A stretch of DNA of 64,000 bases. It comes from Heracleum sosnowskyi. Lineage: Eukaryota > Streptophyta > Magnoliopsida > Apiales > Apiaceae. The notes under the pieces were generated by a model that ran no database searches, was not told the origin of the DNA, and saw only the letters and a program-made list of their open reading frames with translations. Position numbers and translations under genes: made by a program. Below are positions 7,913-17,000 of this stretch, piece by piece. The DNA lies in the NCBI GenBank assembly GCA_030848705.1, contig JAUIZM010000095.1:62001-126000 (forward strand), given 5' to 3'. Position 1 is the stretch's first letter. Each line of letters opens with the position of its first letter.

Positions 7913-10225
7913 ATGTCGACAACCAAGTATGAAAGCATGAAGATTCCCATCTTAAAGATATCAGAATATCCTACATGGAGGGTAAAGATGCTGATGTACC
8001 TGGAGGCTATGGATCCTGACTACTTGGACAGGATTCGTGATGGACCATATATACCAACAAAGTTCGTAGAACGAACAGATACAGTACCAGAACATTATGT
8101 GGTCAAAGCTAAAGCTGAATGGACTCCAGAAGAAAAAGCTCATGTACTCAGGGAACCAAAGATAAAGAATATCTTGCATAATAGCCTTGATGCTGTTATG
8201 TCAAACAGAGTGATTGCATGCAAGTCTTCAAAAGAAATCTGGGATACTTTGGAAACTCAGTGCCAGGGATCTGCATCTGTTAAGAAAAACAGAAGGGCTC
8301 TTTTGATTCAAGAATATGAACAATTCGATGCAAGACCTGAAGAGAGCCTGACTGATCTATATGATAGATTTCTGACACTATTGAACAGCTTATCCTTAGT
8401 TGACAAAGTATATGAAACTGAAGATTCAAACACCAAATTTCTTAGAGCTTTACCTGAAGAATGGGATACTCAGACCTCAATCATTAGACACCAGTATGAT
8501 CTGAACATTGTGTCTCTTGATGAGATCTATGGGATGCTAAGAACTCATGATCTTGAAGTTCAACAGAGGAAGAACAAGAAAAGCAGCAAGGCAAAGTCAA
8601 TTGCTTTGAATGTAGAAGCAAAATCAAAAGGGAAAGCTATGGAGGTCTCTAGAAGGAAAGCAAGAGTAGCTGAGTCAGATCCTGACGACTCTTCATCAGA
8701 TACTGATGGCAATCCTGATGCCAATACTGGTGATGAATCTTCTGATTCAGACATGGAAGAGATGGTTGCTATGATTGTTAGAAACTTCAGAAGGATGAAG
8801 TTCAGGAAGAATAGAAGACAAGGCAACTTTCAGAAAAAGACCTTCAAAGCAGACAAAGACAAGTATATCAAGAAGGACAGCAAGAGTAGCAAATTTGACA
8901 AGTCAAAGGTTAGATGCTACAAGTGTAATGGTATGGGTCACTTTGCTTCTGAATGTAACAAGACAAAGGCACTCATCACATCAAGCAAGGATTGGATGGA
9001 CTCTTCCTCAGAATCTGATACTGAGGTAGTCAACTATGCGTTAATGGCCAATGCTGATGTAACTGCTGCTCCTGATGATAAGGTACTAAATACTATCTTT
9101 GATTTTGATACTGATAATGCTTCTGAGTTAAGACGTTTTCTAAAGTCATTACATATTAGCTTTAGAAGTCAAACTGCTGAGAATACTAGAATCTTATCTG
9201 AGATGTCTGACCTTAGAAAAAGGAATGAGATATTAGAAGCTGAATTTTCTCGTATGCAAGAAGTACAAAAAGAATGTGATAATGCTAAACACATGCACTT
9301 AGAGATGACATCTAAATGTACTTCCCTTGAAAAAGAACTTGAATTTGCTAATGAGAAAATCAGAACCTGGACAGACTCTGGTAGGAAATTTCATGAGATT
9401 AATACCTCTAAGAATTGGAAAGAGTGTCTAGGATATAAGTCAGATGAGGATAAGAAATTGAAAGAGAAAATTGTCATTGATGAGACAGTCAGTCCAAAGA
9501 CCTATAGACATGTTATAGACTCAACCAAATCTAAGATTACTCCTGTTAATTTTGTTTTTGGTAAGGATTCCAATTCTACTTTTGAAAAGGGATCTTCTTC
9601 TAGTCAAGGAATTAAAATTATAAAGTCTAAACCTGTCATGAACAAAGTCACTAAGAATGTAGGTCTATTGTCTCAGAAACAGCTTAATGAGAAAATCTGT
9701 GAGGTTACAGATAAGAAAAAGGAAGCTACTGTTAAGAGAAACAGGAATGGTAAAGTTGGGATCAATAAAGAGAATGGTTATAAATATATCCCAAATGCAC
9801 CTAGAAAGTGTTGCTTTAACTGTGGTAACTCTAATCATCTTGCTATTGATTGTAAAAAGAGTAAGAAGAAAATTGCTGAAATTCCTAAATCTGATGTGAG
9901 GAATAGATCAGTACTCTATAAACCGCAGAAGTCCTGTTTTCATTGTGGTAGTCTATGGCATTCTATTTATACATGTAAAGAGTATCATGATTTGTACTAT
10001 AACTTTTATGATCCATTGCCTAAGTTTGAAAGTAGTACAAAGTCTGATAGAACTGAAAATGTCATAATGAAGCATGCTTTTGTTAATACTGATACTGACA
10101 AAGCAAATCCTGATGGAGTAAATCCTGTCAGGACTGCTAAAGTCAAAAAGTCTTCTGCTGTTAAAATTAATAAATTGCATGAGAAAGGAACCCAACATGT
10201 ATGGGTTCCTAAGTGTTCTAACTAG
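7913..10225 (+). CDS. gag: Element B Gag (770 aa)
   Basis: The N-terminal copia Gag domain (residues about 1-215) includes EYPTWRVKM and a KEIWDTLE motif. Three CCHC zinc knuckles follow at residues 335-348, 634-647 and 675-688. A long coiled-coil-like, Glu/Lys-rich region at about 405-495 separates the first knuckle from the others. Three knuckles and 770 residues are large for a copia Gag, but long Gags are usual in Sireviruses. It packages the RNA and forms the particle. The frame stops at TAG (10223-10225), and the pol frame continues directly behind it in the same phase. Two copies of the element B motif sit in the acidic linker (8678 and 8711) and one near 10106. Confidence 0.94.
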   Translation: MSTTKYESMKIPILKISEYPTWRVKMLMYLEAMDPDYLDRIRDGPYIPTKFVERTDTVPEHYVVKAKAEWTPEEKAHVLREPKIKNILHNSLDAVMSNRVIACKSSKEIWDTLETQCQGSASVKKNRRALLIQEYEQFDARPEESLTDLYDRFLTLLNSLSLVDKVYETEDSNTKFLRALPEEWDTQTSIIRHQYDLNIVSLDEIYGMLRTHDLEVQQRKNKKSSKAKSIALNVEAKSKGKAMEVSRRKARVAESDPDDSSSDTDGNPDANTGDESSDSDMEEMVAMIVRNFRRMKFRKNRRQGNFQKKTFKADKDKYIKKDSKSSKFDKSKVRCYKCNGMGHFASECNKTKALITSSKDWMDSSSESDTEVVNYALMANADVTAAPDDKVLNTIFDFDTDNASELRRFLKSLHISFRSQTAENTRILSEMSDLRKRNEILEAEFSRMQEVQKECDNAKHMHLEMTSKCTSLEKELEFANEKIRTWTDSGRKFHEINTSKNWKECLGYKSDEDKKLKEKIVIDETVSPKTYRHVIDSTKSKITPVNFVFGKDSNSTFEKGSSSSQGIKIIKSKPVMNKVTKNVGLLSQKQLNEKICEVTDKKKEATVKRNRNGKVGINKENGYKYIPNAPRKCCFNCGNSNHLAIDCKKSKKKIAEIPKSDVRNRSVLYKPQKSCFHCGSLWHSIYTCKEYHDLYYNFYDPLPKFESSTKSDRTENVIMKHAFVNTDTDKANPDGVNPVRTAKVKKSSAVKINKLHEKGTQHVWVPKCSN

Positions 10226-10240
10226 TGTGTTTCTATTCTG

Positions 10241-11386
10241 ATGCAGGGTAAAAAGAAAAATGTGTTAGTCATGGATAGTGGATGTTCTGTGCACATGACT
10301 GGAAACAAAGCCCTGTTATCAGAATATGAGGAAAAAGCTGGCCCAACTGTGTCTTATGGAGATGGCAACATTGGACAAACCTTGGGATATGGCAATATAA
10401 TCATTGGAAATGTCATCATTGAGAAAGTAGCTCTAGTGAAGGGACTAAAACACAACTTGTTGAGTATTAGTCAAATCACTGACAGAGGTTATCATGTCAA
10501 TTTCTATTCCACACATTGTGAAGTAGTCAGTAAAGCAACAGGGAAGATAGCACTAACTGGCTACAGGCATGGTAACATTTATGAAGCCAACATTCTCTCA
10601 GATACTGATGGCTCCCTTACATGTTTCATCAGTAAAGCTTCAGTAGATGAAAGTTGGAATTGGCACAAGAAGCTTTCTCATCTCAACTTCAGCAACATCA
10701 ATGAGTTGGTTAAGAAAGAGTTAGTAAGAGGATTACCTAATGTCTTATATACACCTGATGGACTCTGTGATGCATGCCAAAAAGCAAAACAAAGAAGGAC
10801 ATCATTCCAGAGTAAATCAGAATCCTCTATTGAAGAACCATATCACATGCTACATCTTGATCTGTTTGGTCCAGTCAACATCATGTCCATCAGTAAGAAA
10901 AGGTACACTCTTGTAATTGTTGATGAATATTCTAGATTCACCTGGGTGTATTTTCTGCACAGAAAAGATGAAACTCCTGAAGTTCTGTTGGATCATGTGA
11001 GGATGATTGAGACAACTACAAAGTACAAAGTCAAGATTCTGAGAAGTGATAATGGTACTGAATTTAAGAATTCAAAGATGGAAGAGTTCTGCAAATACAA
11101 AGGAATCATTCAACAATTCTCTGCTCCTGGCACACCTCAGCAAAATGGAGTAGTAGAAAGGAAGAATAGAACTCTTATTGAAGCTGGCAGAACTATGTTG
11201 GAAGAAGCTAAATTACCTACATATTTCTGGGCAGAAGCAGTCAACACAGCATGCTATACACAAAATCTTACATTGATAAACAGGCATGGTGTCACTCCTT
11301 ATCAGTCACTCAAAGAGAAGAAACCAAGTCTGAAGCATTTGCATGTGTTTGGCTGTAATTTGTTTTGTTCTCAGAACTCATCCTGA
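10241..11386 (+). CDS. pol: Element B Pol, first part: protease and integrase core
   Basis: The frame is open from 10226, right after the gag TAG, in the same phase; the first ATG is at 10241. It has protease DSG at residues 12-14, the pre-integrase zinc site H142, H147, C176, C179, and the integrase triad D207, D270, E306. After HVFGC (residue about 372) the frame goes wrong: the conserved CFVLR segment appears in the next frame. One extra base near 11360 explains this, because 10226-13580 minus one base gives 1117 codons plus stop, close to the 1123 codons of element A. The last nine or so residues are therefore frameshift artefact. The gag-pol junction has a pyrimidine-rich stretch ending ATGCAG|GG, like a 3' splice site. 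Confidence 0.9.
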   Translation: MQGKKKNVLVMDSGCSVHMTGNKALLSEYEEKAGPTVSYGDGNIGQTLGYGNIIIGNVIIEKVALVKGLKHNLLSISQITDRGYHVNFYSTHCEVVSKATGKIALTGYRHGNIYEANILSDTDGSLTCFISKASVDESWNWHKKLSHLNFSNINELVKKELVRGLPNVLYTPDGLCDACQKAKQRRTSFQSKSESSIEEPYHMLHLDLFGPVNIMSISKKRYTLVIVDEYSRFTWVYFLHRKDETPEVLLDHVRMIETTTKYKVKILRSDNGTEFKNSKMEEFCKYKGIIQQFSAPGTPQQNGVVERKNRTLIEAGRTMLEEAKLPTYFWAEAVNTACYTQNLTLINRHGVTPYQSLKEKKPSLKHLHVFGCNLFCSQNSS

Positions 11387-13580
11387 ACAGCTAGGGAAAT
11401 TTGAAACAAAGGCTGATGAAGGAATATTCATAGGTTATCCTACATCCAGAGCCTTCAGAGTTTTTAATTTGAGAACAAGAACTGTCATGGAGTCAATACA
11501 TGTATCTTTTGATGATAAGAAGATAACTGGAATCATTGAAGACTCGCATGATAGATTGTTATTTGAAAATGAAGCTTCCAAGGAACCTGAAGAAAGTGAA
11601 TCAGATCCTGTCAATACATCAGATCCTGATGGGTCACCAAATCCTGATGACACATCAGATACTGATGGTGCTAATACTGATGATACAAACAATAGTGATA
11701 CAACTAGTAGTGCTAATGTTGAGGGGGAGCAACGACATTCAACTACAAGTTCAGAGTCAACTCAATCATCAGGACAGAATTCTTCAGATACTGATTCAAG
11801 TGAAGATCCTGATAACACATCAGGAGGGCATAGCAATAATTCAGGGAGAGCTTCAAATCAATCAAATTCTTTCAATCAAGATAACACCAATCCAGGGGGA
11901 GCATCTACTTCAAGAAACAATTTGACACCAGCAAGGAAATGGACTAAAGATCATACTCCTGATTTGATAATTGGAGATCCTGATGCAGGTGTTCAAACAA
12001 GAAGTGCAACTCAGAATGAATGTTTATATAATAACTTTCTATCCAAGGAGGAGCCTAAGAAAGTTGAAGATGCACTTAAAGATGCTGATTGGGTTACTGC
12101 AATGCAAGAAGAACTGAATGAATTTGAAAGGAATGAAGTCTGGAAACTGGTACCAAGACCAAAGAATAGATCAATTGTTGGTACAAAGTGGATTTTCAAG
12201 AACAAGACTGATTCTGATGGAGTCATTATCAGAAATAAAGCTAGACTAGTTGCAAAGGGGTATTCCCAACAAGAGGGAATTGACTATGATGAAACTTTTG
12301 CTCCTGTTGCAAGACTAGAAGCCATCAGGATATTTCTTGCTTATGCAGCACATAAGAAATTCAAGGTTTTCCAGATGGATGTTAAAAGTGCTTTCTTAAA
12401 TGGTGAACTGGAGGAAGAAGTTTATGTTGAACAACCTCCTGGTTTCATTGATCCTAAATATCCAGATTATGTCTACAGACTGGATAAGGCACTTTATGGA
12501 CTAAAGCAAGCTCCAAGAGCATGGTATGAAACCTTAGCTCAATTCTTACTGGAAAGTGGATTCAAAAGAGGTGCAATTGATAAAACTCTATTTTATTTGA
12601 ATCATGGTAAGGAATTGCTGTTAGTTCAGATTTATGTTGATGATATCATTTTTGGGTCAACAAACAATAAGCTGTGTGAAAAGTTTTCCAAGCTTATGCA
12701 GTCAAGATATCAAATGAGCATGATGGGAGAAATGAGTTACTTTCTGGGTCTTCAAGTTAAACAGACTGATGAAGGGATTTTTATTAATCAGTCTAAATAC
12801 ACAAGGAATTTACTAACAAGGTTTAACATGCAAGACAGTACTCCTGCTTCAACTCCCATAGCTACAGCTACCAAACTTGATCCTGATCAAGGTGAAGAGG
12901 TAGATGTAACTCACTACAGAGGAATGATTGGCTCTTTATTGTATCTCACTGCCAGTAGACCAGATATCATGTTTGCAACCTGTCTATGTGCAAGATTTCA
13001 AGCAAAACCTAGAGAACCACATCTGATTGCAGTCAAAAGAATTTTCAGATATCTCAAAGGCACTCCTTCACTTGGCCTTTGGTATGCAAGGGAATCAGAT
13101 TTTGGGTTGTGTGGTTATTCAGATGCTGATTTTGCAGGATGCAAAATAGACAGGAAAAGTACTTCAGGAAGTTGTCAGTTTTTGGGTGGAAGACTAGTTT
13201 CATGGTTCAGTAAAAAGCAGAAATCTATTTCCACTTCAACTGCAGAAGCTGAGTACATTGCTGCAGGAAGTTGTTGTGCTCAGATAATGTGGATGAGAAA
13301 TCAGTTGTTAGATTATGGCCTGTCATACTCAAAAATCCCTATTTATTGTGATAACCAAAGTGCTATTGCAATGACAGGAAATCCAGTTCAGCATTCTCTT
13401 ACTAAACACATAAGTATCAGATATCACTTTATAAGAGAACAAGTTCTGGAAGGAACAATTGAACTTCACTTTGTTCCTACTGATCAACAACTAGCTGATA
13501 TATTCACCAAGCCACTACCTGAAGCTACTTTCAATAAGTTGGTGAATGAACTTGGAATGATGAATTTTGAGAATTTCTGA
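11343..13580 (+). CDS. pol: Element B Pol, second part: integrase C-terminus, reverse transcriptase, RNase H
   Basis: True coding resumes in this frame at about 11360; the ATG at 11343 lies in the overlap and is probably not used. Residues 8-60 match the end of the element A integrase region. A low-complexity linker (about 75-195) is rich in Ser, Asn, Asp and Gly, with repeated PD units. Reverse transcriptase has QMDVKSAFLNG (344-354) and YVDD (431-434). RNase H has SDADFAG near 593, STAEAEY near 632, D670 and a late H. The protein ends shortly after ADIFTKPL. All catalytic residues I checked are present, so the frameshift is the only visible defect in pol. Confidence 0.92.
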   Translation: MCLAVICFVLRTHPEQLGKFETKADEGIFIGYPTSRAFRVFNLRTRTVMESIHVSFDDKKITGIIEDSHDRLLFENEASKEPEESESDPVNTSDPDGSPNPDDTSDTDGANTDDTNNSDTTSSANVEGEQRHSTTSSESTQSSGQNSSDTDSSEDPDNTSGGHSNNSGRASNQSNSFNQDNTNPGGASTSRNNLTPARKWTKDHTPDLIIGDPDAGVQTRSATQNECLYNNFLSKEEPKKVEDALKDADWVTAMQEELNEFERNEVWKLVPRPKNRSIVGTKWIFKNKTDSDGVIIRNKARLVAKGYSQQEGIDYDETFAPVARLEAIRIFLAYAAHKKFKVFQMDVKSAFLNGELEEEVYVEQPPGFIDPKYPDYVYRLDKALYGLKQAPRAWYETLAQFLLESGFKRGAIDKTLFYLNHGKELLLVQIYVDDIIFGSTNNKLCEKFSKLMQSRYQMSMMGEMSYFLGLQVKQTDEGIFINQSKYTRNLLTRFNMQDSTPASTPIATATKLDPDQGEEVDVTHYRGMIGSLLYLTASRPDIMFATCLCARFQAKPREPHLIAVKRIFRYLKGTPSLGLWYARESDFGLCGYSDADFAGCKIDRKSTSGSCQFLGGRLVSWFSKKQKSISTSTAEAEYIAAGSCCAQIMWMRNQLLDYGLSYSKIPIYCDNQSAIAMTGNPVQHSLTKHISIRYHFIREQVLEGTIELHFVPTDQQLADIFTKPLPEATFNKLVNELGMMNFENF
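11599..11691 (+). repeat. Element B motif cluster in the integrase-RT linker
   Basis: Copies of AATCCTGATG or its AATACTGATG form occur near 11602, 11621, 11640, 11658 and 11673, read as DPD, NPD and DTD in the protein. The place corresponds to the FVDS repeats of element A. Confidence 0.75.
11722..11902 (+). other. Two internal polypurine-like tracts in element B pol
   Basis: AGGGGGAGC occurs at 11722-11730 and at 11894-11902 in the integrase-RT linker, resembling the terminal tract before the 3' LTR. Element A has one at the corresponding place. Multiple polypurine tracts are described for Sireviruses; whether these prime DNA synthesis is unknown. Confidence 0.4.
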
Positions 13581-14078
13581 GGAAAAGCTACAGAGAGGAA
13601 ATCCTGATAACTGTCAAATCCTGATGGTTATTCAGAAAGGTATGTTTTCTTTGATCAAATCCTGATAGGACTCAATCCTGACAGGAAGTCAACTGGTCAA
13701 TTCTGATGTACAGGTCAGTATTTTCATTGCTAAATTTGTGCCTAATTTTTCGTCCGTATCTGCTAATAGACGATTGAGTTTTAGTAGGACAACTGTATAC
13801 GCGCGTGTGTTGCACTCTTATAGTTATATCTATACATACACATAAAAAGCGGTGCAGTTTTATTTAATGACACACGTAATCTGTCCACTAATTAGTTATA
13901 CACAAATCATATTTTGCCACCTGTCATTGAGAGTAATATTTTGTTTTAACAAAATACTTTTCATTGGTTTACATCTTTCATTACTCTCTCATCATCAGTT
14001 TTTCGTTTTTATCTCTCTCTGTGCTTTCATACCCTAATTGCTTCAAATCTTAATTCTCGAGTTTCCAAAAGCATTACA
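13581..14078 (+). promoter_or_regulatory. Post-pol spacer of element B: motif cluster and putative promoter of the third ORF
   Basis: The first part holds four sense copies of the element B motif (13600, 13617, 13658, 13674). A TATA-like stretch lies near 13825-13850. An inverted CCAAT (ATTGG) lies near 13965, and a CT-rich leader spans about 13980-14030. The ATG at 14079 has the context ACAATGGCG, close to the plant optimum. Element A has the same arrangement before its third ORF, which argues for separate transcription. Stop-codon readthrough from pol is less likely because of the 498-bp gap. Confidence 0.45.
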
Positions 14079-17000
14079 ATGGCGTCTTCATCTTTCATGA
14101 ACAAACAAACAGTAATTCGTGATATTACTTTTGCCACTAATAACTTTGTAGCCATTCTAGACCATCAAGAATTGCCTACTGAGTTCCATATAATTCAATA
14201 TTTTCTTACTTCAAGCCCATTGAAGTATGCTTTAACAGAGCCTGCAAGTGTTTCTTTTAAGTCTGTAATGCAGGTTTGGAACACAGTTGTTTTTGGTCAA
14301 AGTTCTACAGGAACCATTCTGATGCAGTTCGAATCAAATGGGGTCACTCATCATGTCACCCCTGCTGTTATAGAAGAGGCACTGCATTTGCCTATTCTGG
14401 GTGAAAAAGTCCCTAGGGTGATTTCAGACTCTGCTCTATTTGAGTTTGTCAAGAAACTGGGCTACAATGGAGAAGTAAAGAGATATGGAAATCTTTTTCG
14501 GACAAAGCTTAAGAAGGAATGGAATTTCTTCTTTGATACAATCAGCCGCTGTTTCCTGAACAAGACATCAAATTTTGATGCTCTTCCATCAGGATCTCTT
14601 AAAATTGGGTACTCTCTTATCCATTCTACAGTGTTTGATTATGGGTCTTTTATCTTAAAAGCTTTAAGTGATAGGAAATCAGATAAGTTGGGTTCTGTCT
14701 GTTTTCTTAGATTTTTACAGTTGATATTTAATCACTTATGTCCTAATGTTGTTTTTGAGGATGATGTAGTTCTACCAATATGTAGAATTACTGAGAATAA
14801 TATTAAGTCCTTAGTCAACAGTGATAAGGCAAATGGTTTTATAGGAAATGCTTTTATTCCTGATGAGGTTAGGTTTTTCTTACATCAGAAAATGCCTACT
14901 CGTTATGGACTACTTTCTAATGCTATGGTTCAAGGTCCAACCCACCTTGTTCCTGACACAAGCATGCAACCTAAACAGTCTAAACAGTTAACAACCACCT
15001 CTACTGTCTCTCAAAAGACTTTAGTTGTAAAATCAAAGAAATCAGCTAGAACTGATGTGTCTGGAAGGCAATCAGGTTCAAAGGATTTTTCCTCTACACC
15101 ACTCACTAAAAAGAAGATACAAGGGGGTGTACAAGGGGTCCTGGTGAAGAAAGCTGATAAGGTGGTTAAGAATGTTCCTGTGAAAAGGAAGTTAAGGTTG
15201 ATTGATGAAAGTGATTCAGAGGATGACTTACCTATATCCTCTGTGATGAATGTGAACAAGGAAGTTGCTGATACTGCTACTAAAGCTGTGGTACCTTCAT
15301 CAAAACCACAAAAGACAAGGAAATTATCAAAGAGCAGGTATCATATTCCTTTGACAGTGCAAATGAAGGATACTGATATTCAGACATCAAATCCTGATGA
15401 GTCATCTACTCCTGATGCTCTAGCAAATCCTGATGTTAGTATTCCTGATGCAGCAACAAAAGTTGTCTCTATATCAGACTCTCCAGCCTCTCCATCTCAG
15501 ATTCGAGGACATTCTTGGGAGAAGGTTTCTACAACTGCTTCCTTGGTTGGTCTTACACCTACATCAAAGAAAAAGAGGAATGCAGAAGAGTTAGTCTATC
15601 AGAGACAGAAGAAGCTGAAAGGATCAAGCCCACAAGAACCTGAATTTCAGAGTAATTCAGCAGCTACTGTTGATCCTGCCACACAAGAACCACTCAATCA
15701 AAGTTTGGGTGAAGGCTTAGCTAGTGGAATGGTCACACAAGAACCATTTTCTCAAAGGGAGAATGAAGACATCAACATTCCAGCTACACAAGAACCATCT
15801 TCTCAAAGTGAAGATGCAGGCAAAGCTACAGCTTCTGTTGAAAGATTGGTCGCGAACATTGTCAATGAGGGAAGCACACAAGAACCTTTAGCTCAAAGTG
15901 TTGAAGCAGCTTCTGAACCTCAAGCTCCACAAGAACCATTGGTAGCAAATACTGATGCAAGCATATCGAATCCTGACGATGTTCATCCTGACGCTAGTGG
16001 TGCTCCTGATAATGAACCTATTTTGATACAGCCACTTCGTTCAAGACCAATAGATCATCCTATCTCAGAACCACAGGATAAACTGAAAGGTATTGCTATT
16101 CCTGATCCTGATATTACTCCTGATACTGATGATGATAGTTCTGATGATGATAGTGATGATGATAATGAGAATAGAAAAGAGAAGGAACAGCTTGCTACAG
16201 CACTCAAGATTAGTCTTGGAACTAATTTTGGTTCATCAAGTACGTATATGGCTGGCAAAGCTTTCACTGGGAAAGATCAGAGACAAGATTTTTCTACTCC
16301 TTCCTTTGATCCTGCAGAGGCATTTAGACAGAATGAATGGAACAATTCATGGCAAAATTCTGATGAATCTATCAGTTTTTCTTCTGCTATTGAACATGCC
16401 TATAATGCAGTGAAGTCTATAGAGAATCAAGACTTGAAGAATCATCTGAAGGCTACTACTCTGTTATCCAAAAGCCTGAAAAGTGAGATTGATTCTATCA
16501 AGGGCTCAACTGAAAAAGTGAGGACTGATATCTTTAATAATTTTACAAAGGTGCCTACTACTTTTCAACTAAGGGTAGTGGAATCCCAAGTGAAATCTGT
16601 TGTTTCAGAACAAACCTCAATCCATCAAAGAATTGATTCTCTGGATACTAAGGTAACTGAAATTCAAGCCTCTCTTTCCTTAATTTTGCAATTATTGTCA
16701 AATCCTGATGTCAAAAAGGGGGAGAAGGTTATTCAGACAAAATGTACACCTGATCTAGTATTAAGAAATAATGATGATGATACTGGAGATGATGGTGGTG
16801 ACAAAGCGATACAAGGAGAAACCTCTGATGCTGTTGTTATAAAGACAATCCAAACTTCTCAAAGTCAAACAACGCAGTCAACTCATGTTTCTGATTCTGG
16901 AGTTAAGACAGTAAGAACATTGGTGCAATCTCAGATCCTGACGGAAGATCAAATCCTGACACCTGGTCATGGACAAATTCTTGCTACAATTCCTGAAGGT

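Noticed and set aside
9559..10246. Gag-internal splice donor (GGTAAGG near 9561) joined to the CAG acceptor at 10246
   Set aside because: The exon phases do not match, so the spliced product would not keep the pol frame.
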